Positions 33,256-40,983 of a stretch of 64,000 bases of DNA are shown in pieces. Both the position numbers and the translations under genes were made by a program. Source of the DNA: an uncultured Alphaproteobacteria bacterium (GTDB lineage Bacteria; Pseudomonadota; Alphaproteobacteria; HIMB59; GCA-002718135); contig CABXSY010000003.1 in the NCBI GenBank assembly GCA_902514875.1, positions 1 to 64,000 of the forward strand. The letters are read 5' to 3'. Position 1 is the stretch's first letter; the number at the start of each line of letters is the position of its first letter. The notes under the pieces are model-generated. The model worked only from the letters and a program-made list of their open reading frames with translations, did no database searches and had not been told where the DNA came from.

Positions 33256-33284
33256 TTTTGCATATTAATGTTAACGATTATAAT
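33256..33284 (+). promoter_or_regulatory. candidate sigma70-like promoter for amt leader 1
   Basis: TATAAT at 33279-33284 with TTTGCA (33257-33262) 16 bp upstream; the -35 overlaps the dyad TATGCA-TTTTT-TGCATA. Confidence 0.4.
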
Positions 33285-33321
33285 CTTACTAAAAATTAAT
33301 ATTAAACTAAGTCAGTATTCA

Positions 33322-33372
33322 CGTTCATCACTCTTTTAGAGTGACGGAAGTAGACGAAAGTCGAAGGAACGC
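33322..33372 (+). promoter_or_regulatory. glutamine riboswitch (glnA RNA) aptamer, copy 1 of tandem in leader 1
   Basis: CGTTC...GACGGAAGTAGAC-GAAA-GTCGAAGGAACG: P1 CGTTC/GAACG, P2 CACTC/GAGTG, P3 GAC/GTC, with conserved GGAAGTA and GAAGGAACGC. Confidence 0.85.
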
Positions 33373-33389
33373 ATGCAAAGTTATTAAAT

Positions 33390-33441
33390 CGTTCAATTTG
33401 TTGAAAGCAAATCGGAAGTAGGTTTAACCCGAAGGAACGCG
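33390..33441 (+). promoter_or_regulatory. glutamine riboswitch (glnA RNA) aptamer, copy 2 of tandem in leader 1
   Basis: CGTTCAATTTG...CAAATCGGAAGTAGGTTTAACCCGAAGGAACGCG, same three-stem layout; upstream of amt. Confidence 0.87.
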
Positions 33442-33484
33442 GATCTTATTATTTAATTTCCATAGCTAAGCATGAAAAGTAACG

Positions 33485-33505
33485 CATGACTCAATGTGAG
33501 CCATG
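33485..33505 (+). promoter_or_regulatory. candidate expression-platform hairpin, leader 1
   Basis: CATGACTCA/TGAGCCATG (8 of 9 pairs), same position relative to the aptamers as the hairpin in leader 2. Confidence 0.55.
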
Positions 33506-33532
33506 TACTGTGAAATTTATAATGGAGGATTA

Positions 33533-34819
33533 ATGTTAAAAAAATCTATATATTTCATTAGCATTCTTGCTGTCTTTATGCTCTTCAGTTCATATGCAAG
33601 AGCCGAAGTAGACGGTGAAGTGCAATACATTTTAAATACATTCCTATTTCTTGTATCTGGGTTCTTAGTCATGTGGATGGCAGCAGGATTTGCAATGCTT
33701 GAATCAGGACTTGTTACGTCTAAAAGTGTAGCAACAATTGCTGCAAAAAATATAGGCTTATATTCGATAGCTGGTTTAATGTTTTGGTTAGTTGGATATA
33801 ATATGGCATACGGCATTCCTGCAGGTGGCTTTATTGGATCTCCAATTCCTTGGAGTGATGGTAGCTCTCTTGATACAGGTTATTCAGATGGTTCTGACTG
33901 GTTCTTTCAGATGGTATTTTGTGCAACAACTTGTTCAATCGTATCTGGAACACTAGCTGAAAGAATCAAGATTTGGCCATTTTTTATTTTTTGTGCTTTA
34001 TTAACTGGGTTCATTTATCCAATCGAAATGGGTTGGCAGTGGGGCGGAGGATACTTAGCGGAAGCAGGTTTCTCAGATTTTGCTGGTTCAACTCTAGTTC
34101 ACAGTGCAGGAGCAGCCGCAGCACTTGCTGGTGCGATTTTGTTAGGCCCAAGACTGGGACGTTTTACTGATAGTGGTGAAGCAAGTCCAATGGAACCTTT
34201 TGCAAATTCTTCAATACCTCTTGCAACTCTTGGTGTATTTATCCTGTGGCTTGGATGGTTCGGATTTAACGGTGGATCACAATTAGCTATGGGTACATTT
34301 GATGATGTTACTGCAGTAGCAACAATATATATCAATACTAACTTGGCAGCTGGAGCAGGTGTAATGGCTTGTGCAGTAATCTCAAGATTAGCAACTGGTA
34401 AAACTGATGTTGTGATGATGCTTAATGGTGCATTAGGTGGTTTAGTAGCAATTACTGCAGAACCATTAGCTCCTTCCCCATTCTTAGCAGTAATCATTGG
34501 TGCTATAGGCGGATTAATTGTCTTCTACGGAACAAGACTTTTAATTTCTTTTAAAATTGATGACGTTGTAGGAGCTATTCCAGTACACGGTTTTGCTGGA
34601 ATTTTTGGAACATTAGTTGTTCCTATTTCAAATAGCGCAGCAAGTTTTGGTGCACAACTTTATGGGATAATAGCAATTAACGTTTTCGTTTTTGTTGTAT
34701 CATTTATCATTTGGTACATCATGAAAATGCTGTTTGGTATTAGAATCAGTGAAGAAGCTGAAAAACTTGGTACTGATAAATCTGAAGTAGGTGTAATGGC
34801 TTACAGCATCAGAGACTAA
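33533..34819 (+). CDS. amt: ammonium transporter, paralog 1
   Basis: Signal peptide MLKKSIYFISILAVFMLFSSYARA; WMAAGFAMLESGLV, FAGSTLVHSAGAAAALAGAILLGPRLGRF, GAIPVHGFAGIFGTL. GGAGG before ATG 33533 supports this start over track start 33503. Confidence 0.95.
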   Translation: MLKKSIYFISILAVFMLFSSYARAEVDGEVQYILNTFLFLVSGFLVMWMAAGFAMLESGLVTSKSVATIAAKNIGLYSIAGLMFWLVGYNMAYGIPAGGFIGSPIPWSDGSSLDTGYSDGSDWFFQMVFCATTCSIVSGTLAERIKIWPFFIFCALLTGFIYPIEMGWQWGGGYLAEAGFSDFAGSTLVHSAGAAAALAGAILLGPRLGRFTDSGEASPMEPFANSSIPLATLGVFILWLGWFGFNGGSQLAMGTFDDVTAVATIYINTNLAAGAGVMACAVISRLATGKTDVVMMLNGALGGLVAITAEPLAPSPFLAVIIGAIGGLIVFYGTRLLISFKIDDVVGAIPVHGFAGIFGTLVVPISNSAASFGAQLYGIIAINVFVFVVSFIIWYIMKMLFGIRISEEAEKLGTDKSEVGVMAYSIRD

Positions 34820-34869
34820 TGAATTTAGTGATTAGCACATCAACTCCTTATAGTTGGTCACTAAAAAAT

Positions 34870-34889
34870 GGGAGAGCATTTGCTCTCCC
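34870..34889 (+). terminator. intergenic stem-loop after amt 1 (terminator or processing hairpin)
   Basis: GGGAGAGCA-TT-TGCTCTCCC perfect 9-bp stem followed by AAATTTGTT; weak U tract. Confidence 0.5.
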
Positions 34890-34918
34890 AAATTTGTTAA
34901 AACAAGTGGGAGGGTTAA

Positions 34919-35293
34919 ATGACTGAAACAGAAATTATAAAAGAAAAAAAAAGAAACATCTATTCAAGTTTTTTTGCAGAAGATTACGTCTCAAAGTTTT
35001 TATTTAAATCAATATTACACCATGTTATTTCTCTAGAAATATATGAAAATAACAAATTAAATGGAATTTCTTTTGAAACAATTTGTGCAAATGTACCTAA
35101 GTCAATTGGCTCTAGATCATCTATTCAATCGATTTTAAACGAAGCATTAGAAAAAAATATTTTTGTTAAAGAACAAAATCAATCTGATAAACGGATTAAA
35201 AATTACTATTTAAGCAATAATTTTCTTGATAAGATAAATGGATGGTTAAAAAAAGAGGGTACTTTTTTTAATAAAATGATTTTAGAAAATTAA
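34919..35293 (+). CDS. putative winged-helix (MarR-like) small regulator
   Basis: 124 aa; SFETICANVPKSIGSRSSIQSILNEALEKNIFVKEQNQSDKRIKNYYLSNNFLDKI resembles wHTH recognition helix plus wing. GGGAGGG RBS. Confidence 0.5.
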   Translation: MTETEIIKEKKRNIYSSFFAEDYVSKFLFKSILHHVISLEIYENNKLNGISFETICANVPKSIGSRSSIQSILNEALEKNIFVKEQNQSDKRIKNYYLSNNFLDKINGWLKKEGTFFNKMILEN

Positions 35294-35362
35294 TTATATT
35301 TTAATAATTAAATTTAATACTATTTGTTGATACTTTTCGAATTATAGTTATAACTCTTATCA

Positions 35363-35413
35363 CGTTCATCACTGTTTTAGAGTGACGGAAGTAGACGAAA
35401 GTCGAAGGAACGC
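35363..35413 (+). promoter_or_regulatory. glutamine riboswitch (glnA RNA) aptamer, copy 1 of tandem in leader 2
   Basis: Near-identical to 33322-33372, with CGTTC/GAACG, GACGGAAGTAGAC-GAAA-GTCGAAGGAACGC. Confidence 0.85.
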
Positions 35414-35430
35414 ATGCAAAGTTATTAAAT

Positions 35431-35481
35431 CGTTCAATTTGCAGTTTGCAAATCGGAAGTAGGTATACCCGAAGGAACGCG
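35431..35481 (+). promoter_or_regulatory. glutamine riboswitch (glnA RNA) aptamer, copy 2 of tandem in leader 2
   Basis: CGTTCA-ATTTGCA-GTT-TGCAAAT-CGGAAGTAGGTATACCCGAAGGAACGC; P2 stem longer than in leader 1. Confidence 0.87.
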
Positions 35482-35519
35482 GATCTTATTAATTAATTTC
35501 CATAGCTAAGCATGAAGTA

Positions 35520-35546
35520 ATGCATAACTAAAGGTTAGTTATGTAT
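35520..35546 (+). promoter_or_regulatory. candidate expression-platform hairpin, leader 2
   Basis: ATGCATAACTAA-AGG-TTAGTTATGTAT, 12 bp with one G.U; positionally equivalent to the hairpin at 33485-33505. Confidence 0.6.
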
Positions 35547-35571
35547 TTATAATTTTATATGGAGTTAAATA

Positions 35572-36858
35572 ATGTATAAAAAATTTTTAAGTCTTTTTAC
35601 AATTTTCTCTTTTATTTTGTTGTTAAGTTCAACTGTGAGAGCAGAGGTAGACGCTGAAGTAGCATATATATTTAATACATTCTCTTTTTTAGTATGTGGA
35701 TTTTTAGTCATGTGGATGGCTGCAGGATTTCTATTTTTAGAATCAGGCCTTGTTACAACGAGAAGTGTATCAACTATTGCTGCTAAAAATATTGGAAAGT
35801 TCGCAATTGTTTCAATTGTTTTCTATTTAATTGGATATAATCTTGGATATTCTGTCCCTGAAGGAGGCTATGTTGGAACACCATCTATATGGACTGATAA
35901 TTCATCTATGGAAACAGGTTACTCAGATGCTTCAGACTGGTTTTTTCAAGCTTTATTTGTTTGTGCTACTGTTTCTATTGTATCTGGTGCTGTTGCAGAG
36001 CGAATAAAAATTTGGCCTTTCTTTACTTTTGCGGCAATTCTTGGAGGAGTAATTTATCCAATTCAAATGGGTTGGGAATGGGGTGGAGGATGGTTAGACG
36101 CCCTAGGATTTGCAGATTTCGCTGGCTCAACATTAGTGCACGCTTGTGGTGGTTCTGCAGCTTTAGCAGGAGTAATTCTTTTAGGTCCAAGACTTGGAAG
36201 ATTTAGTTCGAGTGGAGAACCAGCTAATATGGCTCCATTTGCTCCATCATCAATTCCTTTAGTTACATTAGGAACATTTATTTTATGGATGGGTTGGTAT
36301 GGTTTTAATGGCGGATCACAACTTGCATTAGGTTCTTATGAAGATGCAACAGCAATGTCTAAAATTTTCATGAACACTCAACTTGCTGCTTGCGGTGGAT
36401 GTATGGCTGGTGCAGCAATAACAAGATTAATTGGTGGAAAAACTGATATTGTCATGATGCTTAATGGAGCTCTGGCAGGTTTAGTGTCAATAACAGCTGA
36501 GCCATTAATGCCTAGTCCATTGCTTGCTATTGGAATAGGAGCAGTTGGTGGAGTAATAATGTATTATGGAACTAACTTCTTAAATTCATTAAAATTAGAT
36601 GATGTTGTTGGGGCAATACCAGTACATATGTTTGCTGGTATTTGGGGAACATTGGTTGTCCCTTTAACTAATCCTGATGCATCATACTCAATTCAGTTAT
36701 TAGGTGTTGGATCAGTGTGTATCTTTGTTTTTGTTTTCTCATATATTGTAATATATTTAATTAAAAATATTATGGGATTACGAATTAGTAAAGAAGCTGA
36801 AAAACTTGGAACTGATAAAGCTGAGGTTGGAGTCATAGCTTATTCAATAAGAGATTAA
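35572..36858 (+). CDS. amt: ammonium transporter, paralog 2
   Basis: WMAAGFLFLESGLVTTRS, FAGSTLVHACGGSAALAGVILLGPRLGRF, GAIPVHMFAGIWGTL. Confidence 0.95.
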   Translation: MYKKFLSLFTIFSFILLLSSTVRAEVDAEVAYIFNTFSFLVCGFLVMWMAAGFLFLESGLVTTRSVSTIAAKNIGKFAIVSIVFYLIGYNLGYSVPEGGYVGTPSIWTDNSSMETGYSDASDWFFQALFVCATVSIVSGAVAERIKIWPFFTFAAILGGVIYPIQMGWEWGGGWLDALGFADFAGSTLVHACGGSAALAGVILLGPRLGRFSSSGEPANMAPFAPSSIPLVTLGTFILWMGWYGFNGGSQLALGSYEDATAMSKIFMNTQLAACGGCMAGAAITRLIGGKTDIVMMLNGALAGLVSITAEPLMPSPLLAIGIGAVGGVIMYYGTNFLNSLKLDDVVGAIPVHMFAGIWGTLVVPLTNPDASYSIQLLGVGSVCIFVFVFSYIVIYLIKNIMGLRISKEAEKLGTDKAEVGVIAYSIRD

Positions 36859-36872
36859 TACATATAAAAATA

Positions 36873-36900
36873 TTAAGAGAGGTAGTCTTACCTCTCTTAA
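36873..36900. terminator. intergenic stem-loop after amt 2
   Basis: TTAAGAGAGGTA-GTCT-TACCTCTCTTAA, 12-bp perfect stem followed on + by A-run rather than T-run, so intrinsic termination on + is doubtful. Confidence 0.4.
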
Positions 36901-36917
36901 AAAAAAGGAGGTTAATT

Positions 36918-37109
36918 ATGAAAACATCATTTATGATCAGTGGAAAGAAGCATTTTTTGAAATATGAAAGAAAAATGCCTGAAAAAGAAGTACTTAAAAT
37001 GAAATCATTTGTGACTAATAAAGGTATTAAGCTTGCAAAAACTGCAAAGTTTAAAATAAAAAAAGTTTTAGAAAAAGATAAGGAAAGAGTTTTTGATATT
37101 ATTTTATAA
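36918..37109 (+). CDS. small basic hypothetical protein (63 aa)
   Basis: AAGGAGG RBS at good spacing to ATG 36918; lysine-rich product; follows amt 2. Confidence 0.5.
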   Translation: MKTSFMISGKKHFLKYERKMPEKEVLKMKSFVTNKGIKLAKTAKFKIKKVLEKDKERVFDIIL

Positions 37110-37661
37110 TTAACAACTACCTGAAAATATTGAAAGTTTACTTGCGTCTATTCCTAATAAATTAAATGCATCGTTCCATTTATTATTAACTTTTTCATCA
37201 AAAATAAAATCACTGTTTGCTTTTAGTGTCATCCAACTATTTGACGCTAGTTCCTTTTCAATTTGTCCTGGACCCCATCCCGCATATCCAAGAGCTAAAA
37301 TACTATTTTTTGGACCATTACCTTTAGAAAGGTCTTCAAAAAATTCTGAAGTACTAGTTAACGCCACACCTTTGTCTATTGTTAGAGTTTCTTTTTGAAT
37401 TACTTCGTCAGAATGTAAAACGAACCCCCTACCACTTTCAACAGGACCACCATAGCGAATGTATAGCTTCTTATCTTCTAATGGCTTGTCTATACCTAGT
37501 TGTTCAAGCAAATCTGGGTAAAGATCATAATCAATTTTTTTGTTGATTATTATACCCATAGCCCCATCTTTTGAGTGAGCACACATATAAATTACCGTTT
37601 TTTCAAATCTATCATCTTCTAATGAAGGCATTGAAATTAAGAACTGACCAGTTAAATTCAT
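37110..37661 (-). CDS. YqgE/AlgH family protein (DUF179)
   Basis: GQFLISMPSLEDDRFEKTVIYMCAHSKDGAMGIIINK, YAGWGPGQIEKELASNSW. Confidence 0.94.
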   Translation of the reverse strand: MNLTGQFLISMPSLEDDRFEKTVIYMCAHSKDGAMGIIINKKIDYDLYPDLLEQLGIDKPLEDKKLYIRYGGPVESGRGFVLHSDEVIQKETLTIDKGVALTSTSEFFEDLSKGNGPKNSILALGYAGWGPGQIEKELASNSWMTLKANSDFIFDEKVNNKWNDAFNLLGIDASKLSIFSGSC

Positions 37662-37718
37662 ATAGTATATATATTCGTATTAATTTATATTTTTCAATAT
37701 TGTATTGATTTATTTTAT

Positions 37719-39776
37719 ATGGACAAGGTAATAAAAGTTATAAATCTATCAAAAATAGCAATAATACTTGCTCTTGGGCTATTTAGCACAGCTGGATACT
37801 CCTTATCTTCAGATTGGGCAATTAGTGAAAAATCAAAAGTTAGATTAATTTCACCAATGACCGCATCAAATAATAACAACCAATTAATTTTAGCATTAGA
37901 ATATGAACTAGAAGAGGAATGGAAAACCTATTGGAAATCTCCTGGAGGAGGAGGTTTTCCTCAAAAAATTATATGGAATAATTCTTCGAATGTTAAAGAT
38001 ATAAAAATACTATGGCCAGAGCCAATAGAATTTGAAATACTAGGTTTAAAATCGATTGGATATAAAGATAAAGTTATCTTTCCTTTGATTGTAGATCTTG
38101 AAGATAATCAAAAACAAACAAATTTAAATTTAAATATTAATTATTTAGTTTGTAGAGATGTTTGCATTCCAGGTAATGCGGATATATTTTTAAACTTACC
38201 ATCTGGAGATGCCGCATATACAGACTATTTTTTTGAAATTGAAAAAGTTTTATCTACTACTTTTAACAATAATATTGATTTTACACCTATTTCTAATTTC
38301 TCATTTAAGGCTATTGAAAATAATAATAACGTAATTTTTGATATAGAAATATCAACCACCTCTTTTTTTGATGATCCAAAAATTTTTATTCACACACCAT
38401 TTGGACTACCTGTCGTAGAATCAATAAATAATTATTCCCTTGATTTCCAAAAATTGAACACCTCTCTAAATTATAGTGCCGATCAATTTAATGAAAAAAA
38501 ATTTCCAATAGAAATATTTTTTTATGATAATAATCACAGCTTTAAAGTTGAAAAAGATGTAGAAATTGAAAATGTAGATAAAAATATTTCTATAAACAAT
38601 AGTCTTGTATACTTACTCTTAATTTCGCTCTTAGGCGGGTTTATTTTGAATCTTATGCCATGTGTATTTCCAGTGTTATCGTTAAAATTATTATCTGTAA
38701 TTAATACTGAAGATACAAAGATAAAAAGTAGTTTTTTTATAACTGTATTGGGTATTATTACTTCTTTTCTAATACTTGGCTCATTCTTTGCTATTCTTAA
38801 ACAAATTAACATTTCAATATCTTGGGGTATGCAATTTCAAGAACCTTACTTTTTAATGTTTATTTTAACTATTATATCAATATTCTTCTTGAATACACTT
38901 GGTCTTTTCGAAATAAATTTACCAAGTTTTTTATATTCATCAAAAATTTTAAATTCAGGAAATAATTTTTATACAAAGAATTTTTTTAATGGTTTTTTTG
39001 CTACACTTCTTGCTACACCTTGTTCTGCACCTTATTTGGGTACAGCTGTAACGGCTGCTTTTACTCAATCAACAACTTATCTATTTTTAATATTCTGTTT
39101 TATGGGTATAGGAATGAGCATACCTTATTTGGTTATTGCTTTTTTTCCAGGCTTAATTTCCTTTTTACCTCGATCTGGAAAATGGATGATTTATTTTAAA
39201 TATTTTTTATCTATTTTATTATTGATAACAATAGTTTGGCTATTAAGTGTATTAAATAACTATTTTAATTATTTTTTTGTAGTTACATTTACTCTTTTAT
39301 TAGTCTTAATATCAGCAATTTTAAAATTTAAAATTTACCAAACTCCATTGATTATTTCTTTAATAATTATTTTCTTTTTAACTCCATATTTAAATTTTTT
39401 TAAAAAAATCAATGAAGAAAATTATAAAAGTAATGATTGGTTAGATTTTAATTCCAAAAGTATTTCTGAAATAATAGCTAATAATGAAATTATTTTTTTA
39501 GATATAACGGCAGATTGGTGCATTACCTGTAAGTTTAATAAAATTAATGTTTTAAACTCAGAAACAGTTTCAGACTTTTTTGATTCACAAGAAGTGATAT
39601 TAATAAAAGCTGATTGGACAAAACCAAATGAAAAAATAAATAAATTTTTAAAAAAATATAATAAATTTGGAATACCTTTTAATGCATTTTATTCTTCAAA
39701 GTTTCCAGAAGGTATAGTAATGAATGAAATATTGACTGAGAAACAAATATTTGAAACCTATAATAAAGTTAAATAA
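37719..39776 (+). CDS. DsbD/ScsB-family thiol:disulfide interchange protein
   Basis: N-terminal periplasmic domain (YWKSPGGGGFP, CRDVCIPG), LMPCVFPVLSLK and ATPCSAPYLGTAV TM motifs, C-terminal DITADWCITCKFN thioredoxin domain. Confidence 0.9.
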   Translation: MDKVIKVINLSKIAIILALGLFSTAGYSLSSDWAISEKSKVRLISPMTASNNNNQLILALEYELEEEWKTYWKSPGGGGFPQKIIWNNSSNVKDIKILWPEPIEFEILGLKSIGYKDKVIFPLIVDLEDNQKQTNLNLNINYLVCRDVCIPGNADIFLNLPSGDAAYTDYFFEIEKVLSTTFNNNIDFTPISNFSFKAIENNNNVIFDIEISTTSFFDDPKIFIHTPFGLPVVESINNYSLDFQKLNTSLNYSADQFNEKKFPIEIFFYDNNHSFKVEKDVEIENVDKNISINNSLVYLLLISLLGGFILNLMPCVFPVLSLKLLSVINTEDTKIKSSFFITVLGIITSFLILGSFFAILKQINISISWGMQFQEPYFLMFILTIISIFFLNTLGLFEINLPSFLYSSKILNSGNNFYTKNFFNGFFATLLATPCSAPYLGTAVTAAFTQSTTYLFLIFCFMGIGMSIPYLVIAFFPGLISFLPRSGKWMIYFKYFLSILLLITIVWLLSVLNNYFNYFFVVTFTLLLVLISAILKFKIYQTPLIISLIIIFFLTPYLNFFKKINEENYKSNDWLDFNSKSISEIIANNEIIFLDITADWCITCKFNKINVLNSETVSDFFDSQEVILIKADWTKPNEKINKFLKKYNKFGIPFNAFYSSKFPEGIVMNEILTEKQIFETYNKVK

Positions 39777-39781
39777 AAAAC

Positions 39782-40246
39782 ATGGTTATTGATGATTTTA
39801 AAGTTCCTATCATTAAAAAAGGTATTTCATCTATATCTTCATTAAAAAATGAATTTATAAATAAAAAAATTATTCTATTTGGTGTTCCTGGTGCATTTAC
39901 GCCAACTTGTTCTGAGAAACATCTTCCAAGTTACATTAAATTATATGATTCATTTATAGATAAAAAAATTGATGGCATTTACTGTCTATCTGTAAATGAT
40001 GAACATGTGATGAAATCTTGGTTAGTGAGTTATACAGATGGAGAAATAATCAATGGAATTGCAGATGGAAATGCTGAGATTACAAAGTATTTTGACTTGA
40101 TATCTGATAAGACAAAAAATTATATGGGTTTTAGGTGTCGAAGGTTTGCGATGATAATTGAGAATAATGTGATTTTAAACAAATTTATTGAAAATGATGG
40201 CGAATATAATGTTAGTTCAGCAGAATATATTTTAGAACAAATTTAA
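39782..40246 (+). CDS. peroxiredoxin (Prx5-like)
   Basis: FGVPGAFTPTCSEKHLPSYI active-site motif. Confidence 0.93.
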   Translation: MVIDDFKVPIIKKGISSISSLKNEFINKKIILFGVPGAFTPTCSEKHLPSYIKLYDSFIDKKIDGIYCLSVNDEHVMKSWLVSYTDGEIINGIADGNAEITKYFDLISDKTKNYMGFRCRRFAMIIENNVILNKFIENDGEYNVSSAEYILEQI

Positions 40247-40983
40247 TGAATAAAATTAATTTAGAAAATAGAGTCGCAATTGTCACTGGTGGGGCCCAAG
40301 GGTTTGGGTTAGCAATTACAAAAAGATTTATAGAGTCAGGTGCAAGAGTATTAATATGGGACAAAGATATAGAATATTTAAATAAAGTTGATTTAAAAAA
40401 TACTCAAAAAATCGAAGTTGATGTGTCAAATTATAAAAGTGTAGAGAAAGCTTTTGCCGAAAGTCTTAAGTATGAAAATAAAATTGATATTTTAGTAAAT
40501 AATGCAGGAATAGCTGGACCAAACTTTAAGACATGGGATTATCCACTTGAGGAATGGCAAAAAGTTATAGACATAGATTTAAGCGGAGTATTTTATTGCT
40601 GTAAAACTATAGTTCCTCATTTTATTAAACATAATTATGGACGTATTGTTAATATCTCCTCGATAGCTGGTAAGGAAGGTAATCCAAATGCAATGCCTTA
40701 TAGTGCAGCAAAAGCAGGAGTTATCGCTCTTACTAAATCTTTAGGAAAAGAATTAGCTGAAAATAATATTTCAGTGAATTGTGTTACCCCTGCACCTGCT
40801 AAGACACGTATTTTTGATCAAATTACGCAAGAACATATTGATTATATGTTATCAAAAATTCCTAGAAATAGATTTGTGTTAGTTGAAGAACTAGCTTCTT
40901 TAGTTGCATGGATGTCTTCCGAAGAAAATTCTTATACCACAGGATCAACTTTTGATTTGAGTGGAGGGCGAGCTACCTATTAA
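40246..40983 (+). CDS. SDR family oxidoreductase
   Basis: TGGAQGFGLA, NNAGIAGP, YSAAKAG motifs. Confidence 0.93.
   Translation: MNKINLENRVAIVTGGAQGFGLAITKRFIESGARVLIWDKDIEYLNKVDLKNTQKIEVDVSNYKSVEKAFAESLKYENKIDILVNNAGIAGPNFKTWDYPLEEWQKVIDIDLSGVFYCCKTIVPHFIKHNYGRIVNISSIAGKEGNPNAMPYSAAKAGVIALTKSLGKELAENNISVNCVTPAPAKTRIFDQITQEHIDYMLSKIPRNRFVLVEELASLVAWMSSEENSYTTGSTFDLSGGRATY

Noticed and set aside
33503-33532. Track start codon for amt 1 at 33503 (MYCEIYNGGLMLKK...)
   Set aside because: It lies in the leader hairpin arm, has no good RBS, and disrupts the signal peptide. ATG 33533 has GGAGG at proper spacing.
34099-34497. 132-aa minus-strand ORF inside amt 1
   Set aside because: Antisense shadow of a strongly supported Amt coding frame; no family motif or RBS.
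33322-35515. Leader duplication as a mobile element or IS-flanking repeat
   Set aside because: No transposase, terminal inverted repeats or target-site duplications. Conservation is confined to the structured leader directly before each amt.
36873-36900. Classic Rho-independent terminator after amt 2
   Set aside because: The stem is perfect but followed by A residues on the plus strand, so kept only as an intergenic stem-loop with low confidence.
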